Below, piece by piece: positions 44,110-53,546 of a DNA stretch of 64,000 nucleotides. Numbering within the stretch: the first letter of the stretch is position 1; every line of letters begins with the position of its first letter. Below the pieces are notes generated by a model that did no database searches, had not been told where the DNA came from, and saw only the letters and a list, made by a program, of their open reading frames with translations. The DNA comes from Demequina subtropica (GTDB lineage Bacteria; Actinomycetota; Actinomycetes; Actinomycetales; Demequinaceae), in contig NZ_BBMB01000014.1 of the NCBI RefSeq assembly GCF_000971235.1, positions 32,050 through 96,049 of the forward strand. Reading direction: 5' to 3'. Position numbers and translations under genes: made by a program.

Positions 44110-46677
44110 CTAGGAGGCGGCCGCCATGCGGCTCGTGGTCTGAGCGATCTGCGCGCGGCGCACGTGGTCGAGGCCCTCGACCACCACCTTGCGCAGCACG
44201 CTCGGCGCGTCGTCGTTGTCGGCGAGCCACTGCTCGAGGCGCCCCGCGAGGCCGTCGACGCGGCCCACCAGGTTCACGGGCAGCACGAGCCGCGCGACGC
44301 GGACGCCAACGAATCCCGCGTTGGCGTCGTAGTACTCGCGCAGCGAGCCGAGCAGGTCGTCCACCAGGGGTGCGAGCAGCGCGGGGTCGACCGCGCGCGC
44401 GAGGCCCGCGGCCATCTGGAACTGCACGGCGTTGATCGCGGGGCCGTCGGCGGGACGGACCAGCGCATCCCACGCGGCCTGCTTGGCCTCGGGCGTCGCG
44501 ATGGCGGCGCGGACGCCCGCGGCGCGGCGCTGGCCCGCGGCGCTGACGTCGAGCGAGGCGTAGTGGTCGACCTCCTCGAGGTCGATGCCGCCGGCGGCCG
44601 CCAGGCCCCCGAGGAGGTCCCACGTGAGGTCCGAGTCGATGTCGAGGCCCGCGATCTCCGCCGTGCCCTCGACGAGCGCGCGGAGGCGCAGGCCCTGCTC
44701 GGTGGTCGACGCGACCTGCGCGTAGCCCTTGAGCAGCTGGAGCTGGATGTCGGAGCCGGGCTCGGCCTCGCCCACGGCGAGCCAGAGCCGCTCCGCCGCC
44801 GCCTCGGTGATCTCCGCGACGTGCTCGGGCGCGAGGTAGCGGCGCAGCGCGATCACCATGAGCGCGAGGTGGGACTCGGCGGTCGCGGAGTTGAGGAGCC
44901 GCGGTGCGACGCTCAGCACCGCGTCGATGTAGCGCTGTGCGGCGAGCGAGCCGTCGCGCGTCATGTGCCACAGGGCGTCCAGCACGGTCGCCTGCGCCAT
45001 CGCGTCGTCGACGTGGGCGATGTGCGCCTCGAGGTTGGCGAGCGAGAGCTCGTCGAGGTGGAGCTTCGCGTACGTGAGGTCGCGGTCGTTGACCAGCAGC
45101 AGCGCGGGACGAGCGTGACCGACCGCCTCGGGCACCTCGGTGAGCGGGCCGTCCAGGGTGGCGGACACCGTCCACGAGCGCTCGAACGTGCCCTCGGAGA
45201 GCTCGTACCCTGCGATCTCGACGCCGTGCGGACGATGCACGGGGTGCTCGACCGGCACGTCCTCGGCGACCGCGAGGCGCGTGAGGGCGCCCGCATCGTC
45301 CGTCGCGATGATCGGACGGAGCGTGGTGACGCCGGGCGTCTCGAGCCAGACCTCGGCCCACCCGTCGAGCCTGCGCTCGGCGGCGGACTCCACCTCCGCG
45401 AGGAACTCCGCGAGCGTCGCGTTGCCGTGGTGGTAGCGCTGCAGGTACGAGGCGACGCCGCCGAAGAAGGCGTCCTCGCCCACGAACTGCGCGAGCTGCT
45501 TGAGCGCGGACGCGCCCTTCGCGTACGTGATCATGTCGAACGCGGACACCGTGGCCTCGGTGTCGGGCACCTCGGTGACGATCGCGTGCGTGGTGGGGAG
45601 CTGGTCCTGGACGTACGCGACGGACTTGCGGTCCGCGGCGAACGTGACCCAGGCGTCCTTCCACTCGGAGACCTCGGCGGCGGCCCACGTGCCGATGAAC
45701 TCGGCGAACGACTCGTTGAGCCACAGGTCGTCCCACCACTTCATGGTGACGAGGTTGCCGAACCACATGTGAGCGAGCTCGTGCAGCACCACGACGGTGC
45801 GGAACTCGAGCTCCGCGGCGGTGGGCCGGCCGCGGAACAGCAGGCGGTCCTCGGAGATGGTGACGCAGCCGATGTTCTCCATCGCGCCCAGGTTGTACTG
45901 CGGCACGTAGATCTGGTCGTACTTCTCGTACGGGTACGGGGTCTGGAACACGCTCTCGTAGAGCTCGAGGCCCGCCTGGGTGTCCTCGAGCACGCGGTCG
46001 CCGTCGAAGTGCTGCTCGAGCGACGGGCGCCCGTAGACGCGCGCGGGGATGTCGCCGTCCGCGCCGTGCAGCAGGCCCTCGTGGTACGCGTAGGGACCCG
46101 CGACCACGGCCGCGCCGTAACTGGGGATCGGGACGGTCGGGCCGAACGCCCAGCGCGCGAGACCCTCCTCGAGGGCCTCGGGCTCAGGGGTGGGCGAGTT
46201 GGAGACGACGACCCAGTGCTCGGGCACCGTGACGGTGAACGTGAACTCGCCCTTGATGTCGGGCTGGTCGAAGCACGCGAACGCCGCGCGCGTGTCGTTC
46301 GCCGCGAACTGGCTGTAGAGGTAGACCTCCCCGTCCGCGGGGTCGACGAAGCGGTGGATGCCCTGGCCGTCGTTGCGGTACCCGAAGTCGCCCGCGACGC
46401 GCAGCGTGTTGTGCTCCTGCAGGTCCTCGAGAGGGATCCGTCCGTCCGTGTGGAGCGCCGGGTCGAGCGCCTCGCCGTTGAGCTCGATCACGTCGATGTC
46501 CGCCCAGGCGGCCTCGATGAAGGTGCTCGCCCCGGGCGTCGCGTCGAACTCGACGGTGGTGTCGGAGCGGAAGGTACGGCCCGAGCCGCTGAAGTCGAGG
46601 TCGATCGCGTAGCGGGCGTGCGAGACCGTGGCGAAGCGCTCCGCGGCCTCCTGCTTGGTGAGGTTCATGCCTGGCAT
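44110..46677 (-). CDS. pepN: Aminopeptidase N (M1 family), copy 1
   Basis: An 855-residue cytoplasmic zinc aminopeptidase. GAMENIGCVTI is the exopeptidase substrate motif, and HELAHMWFGNLVTMKWWDD with WLNESFAEF gives the HEXXH-x18-E zinc site. The N-terminal domain has FVDPADGEVYLYSQFA and FACFDQPDIKGEFTFTVTVP. The C-terminal helical domain (about 530-855) is of the actinobacterial type. ATG 46677 (or 46668) is the start; CAGACT six bases upstream may be a -10. A second paralogue of similar length lies directly upstream. Confidence 0.95.
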   Translation of the reverse strand: MPGMNLTKQEAAERFATVSHARYAIDLDFSGSGRTFRSDTTVEFDATPGASTFIEAAWADIDVIELNGEALDPALHTDGRIPLEDLQEHNTLRVAGDFGYRNDGQGIHRFVDPADGEVYLYSQFAANDTRAAFACFDQPDIKGEFTFTVTVPEHWVVVSNSPTPEPEALEEGLARWAFGPTVPIPSYGAAVVAGPYAYHEGLLHGADGDIPARVYGRPSLEQHFDGDRVLEDTQAGLELYESVFQTPYPYEKYDQIYVPQYNLGAMENIGCVTISEDRLLFRGRPTAAELEFRTVVVLHELAHMWFGNLVTMKWWDDLWLNESFAEFIGTWAAAEVSEWKDAWVTFAADRKSVAYVQDQLPTTHAIVTEVPDTEATVSAFDMITYAKGASALKQLAQFVGEDAFFGGVASYLQRYHHGNATLAEFLAEVESAAERRLDGWAEVWLETPGVTTLRPIIATDDAGALTRLAVAEDVPVEHPVHRPHGVEIAGYELSEGTFERSWTVSATLDGPLTEVPEAVGHARPALLLVNDRDLTYAKLHLDELSLANLEAHIAHVDDAMAQATVLDALWHMTRDGSLAAQRYIDAVLSVAPRLLNSATAESHLALMVIALRRYLAPEHVAEITEAAAERLWLAVGEAEPGSDIQLQLLKGYAQVASTTEQGLRLRALVEGTAEIAGLDIDSDLTWDLLGGLAAAGGIDLEEVDHYASLDVSAAGQRRAAGVRAAIATPEAKQAAWDALVRPADGPAINAVQFQMAAGLARAVDPALLAPLVDDLLGSLREYYDANAGFVGVRVARLVLPVNLVGRVDGLAGRLEQWLADNDDAPSVLRKVVVEGLDHVRRAQIAQTTSRMAAAS

Positions 46678-46776
46678 GTCTCAAGTCTGGCAGTCCCCAC
46701 CTCCCTCCGCTCCCGAAGAGGTGCCTCAGTGTCGCTTCTGCGAGATCCCGGGGCCCGCGCATCGTGCCCATGCGAA

Positions 46777-46806
46777 AGGCCGCCCCGGCGCGAACCGGGG
46801 CGGCCT
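46777..46806 (-). terminator. Terminator between the two pepN genes
   Basis: A perfect 12-bp stem (46777-46788 with 46795-46806, 6-base loop) lies 24 bases beyond the stop of the second pepN gene on its strand, followed by TTTCG. The two genes therefore have separate transcripts. Confidence 0.75.
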
Positions 46807-46829
46807 CTCGCATCGTCGCCCGCGGGCGA

Positions 46830-49430
46830 TCAGCCTCCGTAGGCCAAGTCGGCGGCCTGGGCCTTGAGCGCGCGGCGCACGCCGTCCGAGCCCTCGCGCA
46901 CCAGGCGCTTGAGAGCATCGTGCGCGTCGGCGTTGGCCTCGAGCCATGCGAACGCCTTGTCCTGAAGGTCGGGCACGCGCCCGGCCAGCAGGGTCGGGTA
47001 CAGGCCCTCGATGAGGTTCGCGGCGATCTCGTTCGTCTTGGTGCCGTAGATGCGGCGCAGCGCGTCGAAGTACTCGTCCACGAACGGCACCAGCAGGTCG
47101 AGGTCGTGGACGTGGTTGAAGCCCGCGATGGTCTCGTACTGGAGCGCGTTGGGGAGGTCCTTCTCCGCGTTGATGAGCGCGTCGAACGCCGCGCGCTTCG
47201 CCGCCGCGGTCGCGACCGAGGCACGGGCGTGCGCGGCACGGCGCTGGCCCGAGGCCGTCGCGTCCTTGGACAGCTGCAGCTCGATCGCGACGTCGCCCGC
47301 ACGGCCGCCGGCGGCCAGCGAGATCAGCAGGTCCCACGCGAGGTCCGCGTCGACGGCCAGACCGTCGAGCTGGAGCTTGCCGTCGATGAGCGCCTGGACG
47401 GTGTCGAACATCGAGTCGACGCACGCGAGGCCCGCGAAGGCCTTGACGAACTGGAGCTGGTTGTCGGAGCCCGCATCGGACGCCATGATCAGCTGCCAGA
47501 TCTCGCGCGCCGCCGCGGCCTGGACCGCGTCGGTGTGCGTGGGGTGCACGTAGAGCGCGATGGTCGTCGCGAGCTGGCGCAGCAGCACGAGCACGGTGGT
47601 CGACTCGGTCTCCTGGCCGATGCATCCGAGCACCAGGTCGACGTACTGGCGAGCGGGCATCTCCGCGTCGCGCGTCATGTCCCACGCGGCCGCGAGCACC
47701 ATCGAGCGTGCGAGCGGGTCCGTGAACTTGGACACGTGCTCGACCGCGGTCGCGAGCGAGGCCTCGTCGAGGCGGACCTTGGCGTACGCGAGGTCGCCGT
47801 CGTTGACCAGCACGAGCGCCGGGCGCGCCTTGCCCACGAGCGCGTCGATGGGCGTCAGCTCGCCGTCGATGTCGACCTCGACCGACCACGTCTGCGCGAG
47901 CACGTCCTCGCCCTCGGCGTCCACCGCGAGGTCGTAGCCGCCGATGCGGAGACGATGCGGGCGCTGGGTCGGCCACTCGGCGGGCACCTCCTGGGCGACC
48001 GCGAAGGACGTGATGACACCCGCATCGTCCGTCTCGATGACGGGACGCAGCGTGGTGACGCCTGCCTTCTGGAGCCACACGTCCGACCAGCCGGACAGGT
48101 CGCGTCCCGACGCCTTCTCGAGCTCGACGAGCAGGTCGTTCAGGGTCGCGTTGGAGTGGTGGTGCTTGCGGAAGTACTCGGCGACGCCCGCGAAGAACTC
48201 GTCCTGGCCCACCCAGGCGACCAGCTGGCGCAGCACGGACGCGCCCTTGGCGTAGGTGATGCCGTCGAAGTTCACCTCGACGTCCTCGAGGTCCTTGATG
48301 TCGGCCATGATCGGGTGGGTCGACGGGAGCTGGTCCTGGCGGTACGCCCACGACTTCTCGAGCGCGTTGAACGTCACCCAGGAGTTCTTGTACTGGGTGA
48401 CCTCCGCGGTCGCGAGCGTGGAGGCGAACTCCGCGAACGACTCGTTGAGCCACAGGTCGTTCCACCACTTCATGGTGACGAGGTCGCCGAACCACATGTG
48501 CGCGAGCTCGTGCAGCACGGTCACCGTGCGGCGCTCGACGCGCGCCTGCGCGGTCTTGGAACGGAACACGTAGTCCTCGAGGAAGGTGACGCAGCCGGCG
48601 TTCTCCATCGCGCCCGCGTTGAACTCGGGGACGAAGATCTGGTCGTACTTCTCGAACGGGTAGTCCGTCTCGAACTTCTCCTCGTAGAAGGTGAAGCCCT
48701 GCTGGGTGTCGTCGAGGATGACGTCCGCGTCGAGGTACGGCGCGAGGCCCTTGCGGCAGTACACGTTCGCCTGCAGCGTGCCCTTGCGGGACTTCACCGT
48801 GCCTTCGACCTCGTGGTACGGACCCGCGACGATCGCGGTGACGTAGCAGGGGATGCGCGTGGTGGGGGAGAAGGACCAGCGTGCCTTGGCATGCTCGGTG
48901 CCGGCGACCGTGATGGTGCCCTCCGCGGGCTCCTTGGCGGACGGCGAGTTCGAGAGCACGTGCCAGTGCTCGGGCGCGGTCACCGCGAAGGAGAACGACG
49001 CCTTGAGGTCGGGCTGCTCGAACACCGCGTACACGCGGCGCGTGTCGGCGACCTCGAACTGCGAGTAGAGGTACACCTCGCCGTCCTCGGGGTCGACGAA
49101 GCGGTGCAGGCCCTCGCCGGTGTTCATGTACTCGCACGTCGCGTCGACCACCAGCTCGTTGTCCGCAGCGAGGCCGGGGAGCGAGATGCGCGAGTCCGCG
49201 AAGTGCGTCGCGGGGTCGAGCTCGACGCCGTTGAGCACGATGCGCTCGACGCTCGGGGCGATGAGGTCGATGAAGGTGCTCTCGCCCGCGGTGGCGGAGA
49301 AGCGCACGGTGGAGGTCGAACGGAAGGTGGTGTCCGACGAGGTGAGGTCGAGGTCGACGGCGTAGGTGTCGACGTCGACGATGGCGGCGCGGGCCTCGGC
49401 CTCGGCGCGCGTGAGGTTGGTACCTGGCAT
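46830..49430 (-). CDS. pepN: Aminopeptidase N (M1 family), copy 2
   Basis: An 866-residue paralogue of the adjacent protein: GAMENAGCVTFLED, HELAHMWFGDLVTMKWWND, WLNESFAEF and FVDPEDGEVYLYSQFEVADT are all conserved, so it should be active. This copy keeps the aromatic FEKYDQIFVPEFNAGAMEN stretch usual in actinobacterial PepN and may be the ancestral one. The divergence of the two copies suggests different peptide preferences. ATG 49430 lies six bases after CACAAT (49442-49437), a likely leaderless start; longer readings upstream overlap the divergent GNAT gene. Confidence 0.95.
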   Translation of the reverse strand: MPGTNLTRAEAEARAAIVDVDTYAVDLDLTSSDTTFRSTSTVRFSATAGESTFIDLIAPSVERIVLNGVELDPATHFADSRISLPGLAADNELVVDATCEYMNTGEGLHRFVDPEDGEVYLYSQFEVADTRRVYAVFEQPDLKASFSFAVTAPEHWHVLSNSPSAKEPAEGTITVAGTEHAKARWSFSPTTRIPCYVTAIVAGPYHEVEGTVKSRKGTLQANVYCRKGLAPYLDADVILDDTQQGFTFYEEKFETDYPFEKYDQIFVPEFNAGAMENAGCVTFLEDYVFRSKTAQARVERRTVTVLHELAHMWFGDLVTMKWWNDLWLNESFAEFASTLATAEVTQYKNSWVTFNALEKSWAYRQDQLPSTHPIMADIKDLEDVEVNFDGITYAKGASVLRQLVAWVGQDEFFAGVAEYFRKHHHSNATLNDLLVELEKASGRDLSGWSDVWLQKAGVTTLRPVIETDDAGVITSFAVAQEVPAEWPTQRPHRLRIGGYDLAVDAEGEDVLAQTWSVEVDIDGELTPIDALVGKARPALVLVNDGDLAYAKVRLDEASLATAVEHVSKFTDPLARSMVLAAAWDMTRDAEMPARQYVDLVLGCIGQETESTTVLVLLRQLATTIALYVHPTHTDAVQAAAAREIWQLIMASDAGSDNQLQFVKAFAGLACVDSMFDTVQALIDGKLQLDGLAVDADLAWDLLISLAAGGRAGDVAIELQLSKDATASGQRRAAHARASVATAAAKRAAFDALINAEKDLPNALQYETIAGFNHVHDLDLLVPFVDEYFDALRRIYGTKTNEIAANLIEGLYPTLLAGRVPDLQDKAFAWLEANADAHDALKRLVREGSDGVRRALKAQAADLAYGG

Positions 49431-49517
49431 GGCGCGATTGTGCCACGCCGCGGTCCGGTGCGAAGCGGCGCGCTGATAGCAGGGGCGACGGCGCTCGGCG
49501 GGAGGTAGCGTCATCGG

Positions 49518-49952
49518 ATGGACGATTCGTTCGATCGGGTCCGGCCCGCGGTCGACGCGGACGGCGCGGCGCTCGCGGTGTTCGCCTCGGAGCTCGCGCT
49601 CGGCGCGCGCCCGTCCCCGTCGGCGGCCGAGGACGCCTTCTCCGCGCTGCTGGGCAGCGAGGACACGGCGGTGCTCGTCGCGGAGCACGACGGAATGCCT
49701 GTCGGCTACCTCGTGGCGCAGCGCATGCCGGCGATCTTCGCCGGCGGCGCTGTGGCGGTGATCACGGAGCTGTACGTGGCGCCCGCGCGTCGCGGTCGGG
49801 GCCGCAGGCGTGCCCTCGTCCAGGCGGCCGAGCGTGAGGCGTCGGGCTGGTCCGTCGCATACGTGTGGGTCGCCACGAGCCGCGCTCAGGGGTTCTACGA
49901 GTCCCTGGGGTTCGCGGCCACCGCGACCTTCCTCAAGAAGCCGCTCGGCTGA
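49518..49952 (+). CDS. GNAT-family N-acetyltransferase
   Basis: A 144-residue protein with the GNAT acetyl-CoA-binding core: VITELYVAPARRGRGRRRAL (motif A, the R/Q-x-x-G-x-G/A pattern as RRGRGRR), then AYVWVATSRAQGFYESLGFA (motif B). The acceptor substrate is unknown; it could be an antibiotic, an amine or a protein N-terminus. ATG 49518 is six bases after TAGCGT (49506-49511), so a leaderless mRNA is likely. It converges with the GGDEF gene. Confidence 0.9.
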   Translation: MDDSFDRVRPAVDADGAALAVFASELALGARPSPSAAEDAFSALLGSEDTAVLVAEHDGMPVGYLVAQRMPAIFAGGAVAVITELYVAPARRGRGRRRALVQAAEREASGWSVAYVWVATSRAQGFYESLGFAATATFLKKPLG

Positions 49953-49966
49953 CGGCGCACGCAGCC

Positions 49967-51424
49967 TCAGCTCTGCGCGCGCTTGTCCAGGTACATGGCG
50001 CGATCCGCGCGACGGAGCAGCGTGTCGACCGCGAGCGGCTCCCCCGGTCGCGCGACGGCGAACCCGACGCCCGCGCCGACGCGGGCCGGGCCGTCGCTGA
50101 GCGCGAAGGGCTTGCCGAACGCGGACACGATGCGCGAGGCGGCGGACTCGGCGATCGCCGTCGTGGCCTCGGTCTCGAGCACGGCGACGAACTCGTCGCC
50201 GCCGAGGCGCCCGACCAGGTCCCGGCCGCCGGTGCGGCTGAGCGCGGCGAGCCGACGGCCGACGGCGGTGAGGAGCTCGTCCCCGGTGACATGCCCGCGC
50301 GAGTCGTTGATCTGCTTGAACCCGTTGAGGTCGACGAACAGCACCACCGCGCCGGGCGCCGTGCCTGCGACGACCCGCTCGGTGAGCCTCGCGAGGTGCC
50401 GCTCGACGGCGCGACGGTTGGGCAACCCCGTGAGCCCATCGTGGTCGGCGAGGTACCGCAGGCGCGCTTCCGCCCCGCGGTGCGCGGTGGCGAGCTGGCT
50501 CACGCGCACCAGCGCGAGCGTGATGACGACGAGATGCGCGAAGGCTCCCGGAAGCCAGTCCACCGAGTGCCCGGTCACGGACCGGGCGACGGCGATGAGC
50601 GGCGTGCTGGCGAGCGCGAGCCCGAGCGCCAGGATCCGTGGGCGCGTGAGGCGGCTCGACCGCGGCGGACCGACGGTGAAGGCCTCGGGGCCGGCCGGAT
50701 GCGCGATCGCGGCCCACGCGGCGGCGTACGCGAGGACCCAGCCCGCACCCGCCCACCACGGCGGCGCGCCCGTGACGGGGTCGCTCGCGACAAGTGTCAG
50801 CGCGTTGCTGGTGAGGGCGAGCACGATCGCGAGCACGAAGCCCGCGAGGGCGGGCAGGGCCGACCGCGGCACCGAGCCGTTGAGCGAGACACCGACGACG
50901 ATGCCTGCCGAGGCACTCAGCAGCGTCGTGATCGCGAAGACGTAGACCCGGTCTCCGGCGGATCCGCCGCCTTCGAACGCGGGCGCGAGCAGGGCCATCC
51001 AGAGCGCCGCGGCACCGGCCACGCCGGCGGTGGCGGCATCGAGCACGCCGCCGGTGTCGCGGCGCACGGACGGCCCGATCGCGAGGAACGCGGCGCCCAG
51101 GAGCAGCAGGTACGCCGTGCCGATGAGGAGCTGGCTCTCGGGCCGGGGGGAGACATCCGCCCCGCCGATGGGGACGGTGACGAGCCAGAGCACGTTGGCG
51201 CCGGTCAGCAGCATGAACCCCGAGAGCAGGAGGCCGTAGACCACGCGAGAGGAACCCGCGGCGTCGACCATGCGGACCACCACGACCCCCGCGACGACGA
51301 GGCTCAGCGCGGCGATCGTGATGCCCCGCACAACGCCCGAGCCCGTCAGCCAGAGGACCATCCCCACCAGCGCGAGCGCGCTCGCGCACGCGGCGACGCG
51401 CCGGGTGCTGCTGATGAGGGTCAC
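49967..51424 (-). CDS. Membrane-bound diguanylate cyclase (GGDEF domain)
   Basis: A 485-residue protein with about ten N-terminal transmembrane helices (residues about 10-310) and a C-terminal GGDEF domain: YLADHDGLTGLPNRRAVERH, VVLFVDLNGFKQINDSRGHV and RLGGDEFVAVLE. The catalytic GGDEF is intact, so it should make c-di-GMP from two GTP. The residues before it (GGRDLVGRL) do not give the RxxD inhibitory site. No EAL domain is encoded nearby, but Orn (15142) would finish degradation of pGpG. The GTG start at 51424 has GGGAGG in front. Confidence 0.9.
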   Translation of the reverse strand: MTLISSTRRVAACASALALVGMVLWLTGSGVVRGITIAALSLVVAGVVVVRMVDAAGSSRVVYGLLLSGFMLLTGANVLWLVTVPIGGADVSPRPESQLLIGTAYLLLLGAAFLAIGPSVRRDTGGVLDAATAGVAGAAALWMALLAPAFEGGGSAGDRVYVFAITTLLSASAGIVVGVSLNGSVPRSALPALAGFVLAIVLALTSNALTLVASDPVTGAPPWWAGAGWVLAYAAAWAAIAHPAGPEAFTVGPPRSSRLTRPRILALGLALASTPLIAVARSVTGHSVDWLPGAFAHLVVITLALVRVSQLATAHRGAEARLRYLADHDGLTGLPNRRAVERHLARLTERVVAGTAPGAVVLFVDLNGFKQINDSRGHVTGDELLTAVGRRLAALSRTGGRDLVGRLGGDEFVAVLETEATTAIAESAASRIVSAFGKPFALSDGPARVGAGVGFAVARPGEPLAVDTLLRRADRAMYLDKRAQS

Positions 51425-51492
51425 GCTCCTCCCATCGACCGCTGCGCACGCCAGTGGAGAGGTACGTCGTGCGGCCGCCCTAGACTCGGCCG

Positions 51493-52872
51493 GTGACCCA
51501 GGACCCGCCCGGCGCCCCGCGCGACACCGAAGCCCCCGCATCGTCCCGTCGCGGGCTGTCCCGCCACCTGGTCGACATCGCCCCGCTCAAGGCGAGCCCC
51601 GCCTTCGCGAGGCTCTGGATCGGCGGCGCGATCTCGGGCGTCGGCGCGTTCATGACCACCGTCGCGGTGGGCCTTCAGATCTACGACATCACCGAGTCGA
51701 CGTTCGCCGTCGGGCTGGTCGGCGGCATCTCGCTGGTGCCGATGGTGCTCGCCGGACTCTGGGGCGGCATGATCGCCGACGTCTTCGACCGCCGTCGCGT
51801 GCTGATCGTCGCCTCGCTCAGCTCGTGGGCGTCGATCCTCGCCCTCGTGGCGCTCGCCTTCTGGGAGCTGCATCTCCAGGGCGAGGGCACGCACGCCCCG
51901 GTGTGGCCGTTCTACCTGGTCACCACCGTCAACGCGATCACGTCGACCGTCCAGAACGCGACCCGCGGATCCGTGGTGGGTCGCCTCCTGCCTCCCGAGC
52001 TGCTGAGCCGGGCGACGGCGCTCAACGGCATCTCGTTCGGCGCGATGGTCACCGTCGGGCCGGCGCTTGCGGGCGTGCTCGCCGCGACGATCGGCCTGCC
52101 GTGGACCTTCGCGATCGACGCGGTGCTCTTCACCGCGGGCTTCCTGGGCATCTGGATGCTGCCGTCGCTGCCGCGCCTCGGGGAGCGGGTCGAGGCGGGC
52201 TGGCCGGTGCTCAAGGAGGGCCTCGCCTTCCTCAAGAACGCGCCGAACATCCGCATGAGCTTCATCGTCGACCTGATCGCGATGACGTTCGGGCGCCCCT
52301 ACGTGCTGTTCCCCGCGCTCGGTGCCACGGTGATCGGCGGCGGCTCGCTCACGGTCGGCGCGCTCACCGCCGCCGGCGCGATCGGCACGATGCTCACGAG
52401 CCTGTTCTCGGGCCGCATCGCCCACGTCCATCGTCACGGCATGGCGATCTCGCGCGCGATCCAGGTGTTCGGCGCCTTCGCGGTGCTGTTCGGCGTGATC
52501 ACGATGCTCGCGGTGCGCGGCGACCACGCGCCGGGCGAGGGCTGGGCCGGCACCGACTTCTCGATGCTGATCCTGCTGGGGCTCGCGATGGCGGGCATGG
52601 GCGCCTCCGACGAGCTCAGCGCGATCTTCCGCCAGACCATGATCATCCAGGCCGCCCCGGACGAGATGCGCGGGCGGCTCCAGGGAGTGTTCATCGTCGT
52701 GGTGACGGGCGGCCCGCGCCTGGGCGACATGTACGCCGGCGCGCTCGCCGCGGTGACGGCGCTGTGGTGCCCGCCGCTGCTCGGCGGCATCGTCGTCATC
52801 GCGCTCATCGCGGTGCTGACGCGCGCGCAGCGGGCCTGGCGCGAGTACGACGCGCAGGCGCCGACGCCCTAG
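51493..52872 (+). CDS. Major facilitator superfamily transporter (EntS-like)
   Basis: A 459-residue membrane protein with about 11-12 helices. MFS signatures include GLWGGMIADVFDRRRVLIVA (loop 2-3 motif, GxxaDrxxRr) and LPPELLSRATALNGISFGAM, typical of the EntS/MefA-like branch that exports siderophores or macrolides. The substrate is unknown. A 35-residue hydrophilic N-terminus precedes the first helix. GTG 51493 is six bases after TAGACT (51481-51486), so it is probably leaderless; it is divergent from the GGDEF gene. Confidence 0.88.
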   Translation: MTQDPPGAPRDTEAPASSRRGLSRHLVDIAPLKASPAFARLWIGGAISGVGAFMTTVAVGLQIYDITESTFAVGLVGGISLVPMVLAGLWGGMIADVFDRRRVLIVASLSSWASILALVALAFWELHLQGEGTHAPVWPFYLVTTVNAITSTVQNATRGSVVGRLLPPELLSRATALNGISFGAMVTVGPALAGVLAATIGLPWTFAIDAVLFTAGFLGIWMLPSLPRLGERVEAGWPVLKEGLAFLKNAPNIRMSFIVDLIAMTFGRPYVLFPALGATVIGGGSLTVGALTAAGAIGTMLTSLFSGRIAHVHRHGMAISRAIQVFGAFAVLFGVITMLAVRGDHAPGEGWAGTDFSMLILLGLAMAGMGASDELSAIFRQTMIIQAAPDEMRGRLQGVFIVVVTGGPRLGDMYAGALAAVTALWCPPLLGGIVVIALIAVLTRAQRAWREYDAQAPTP

Positions 52873-52906
52873 CGTCCCATCGGACGGTGCGGCGGGGCCG
52901 GCGGCC

Positions 52907-53482
52907 TCAGGACGAGAGTGCGGCGTACACGTCCCGAGCGATCTCGATGGTCGCGTTGCCCGCGACCTTTCTCGAGGCGTTCGGCGCGATGTACGAGATC
53001 TTGACGAAGTACTCGTCGACGCTCATGCCGAGGGTGTGGCGGCTCGGGGTCGTGTAGGCGTCGGTGATGTCGCCGATCTTCCGGGTCACGTCGAGGGTCT
53101 TGTCGAACACCTCCTCGGCGAGCGCGCGGTGCTCGGCGGTCGAGGGGAAGCCCCAGTTGATCTCGATCTGGACCCGCGGCTCGGACCTCTCCTCGTTCGC
53201 GGGGCGCCACTCGCAGATGTTGCGTCCCGAGTTCGACAGCGCCGAGTTGTACTTGCCGGCGGCCATCTTGATGCCCACGTCCTCGCCGAGCTCCTCGGCC
53301 GTGACGAGCGCGCACGGGTCGGGCGTCCCCGCGGGGGCCTCCGCGAGCACCGTGGTCGTGGGCTCGGTGGTGGGCGTGGCCGAGGAGGAGGCGCCGGCGC
53401 CGCTGCCGAGCGGCGTGCAGCCCGCGAGGAGCGCGATGCCGACGGCGGCGGTGGCGCAGGCGGGCAGGAGGCGAGGCGTCAT
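52907..53482 (-). CDS. DUF3558-like lipoprotein
   Basis: A 191-residue lipoprotein (signal MTPRLLPACATAAVGIALLA, then lipobox LAGC) with a Ser/Thr/Pro-rich linker and a compact domain starting DPCALVTAEELGED. The DPCxLl opening and the SGRNICEWRP cysteine segment recall the DUF3558 family of actinobacterial secreted lipoproteins, of unknown function. A similar protein is encoded at 60056-60667. ATG 53482 has an AAGGGA ribosome-binding site. Confidence 0.75.
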   Translation of the reverse strand: MTPRLLPACATAAVGIALLAGCTPLGSGAGASSSATPTTEPTTTVLAEAPAGTPDPCALVTAEELGEDVGIKMAAGKYNSALSNSGRNICEWRPANEERSEPRVQIEINWGFPSTAEHRALAEEVFDKTLDVTRKIGDITDAYTTPSRHTLGMSVDEYFVKISYIAPNASRKVAGNATIEIARDVYAALSS

Positions 53483-53546
53483 GGAGGTCCCTTCGATCAC
53501 GAAGAGGTTAGCAACCGCCCGCGCCGGCGCCGTGACGCCCCAGGTG

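Noticed and set aside
46830..51449. A 1,539-codon frame that would fuse an N-terminal extension to the second aminopeptidase N
   Set aside because: The extension is Arg-rich, has no domain, and is antisense to the GNAT gene and overlaps the GGDEF gene in another frame. The true start at 49430 has a family-typical N-terminus and a -10 box.
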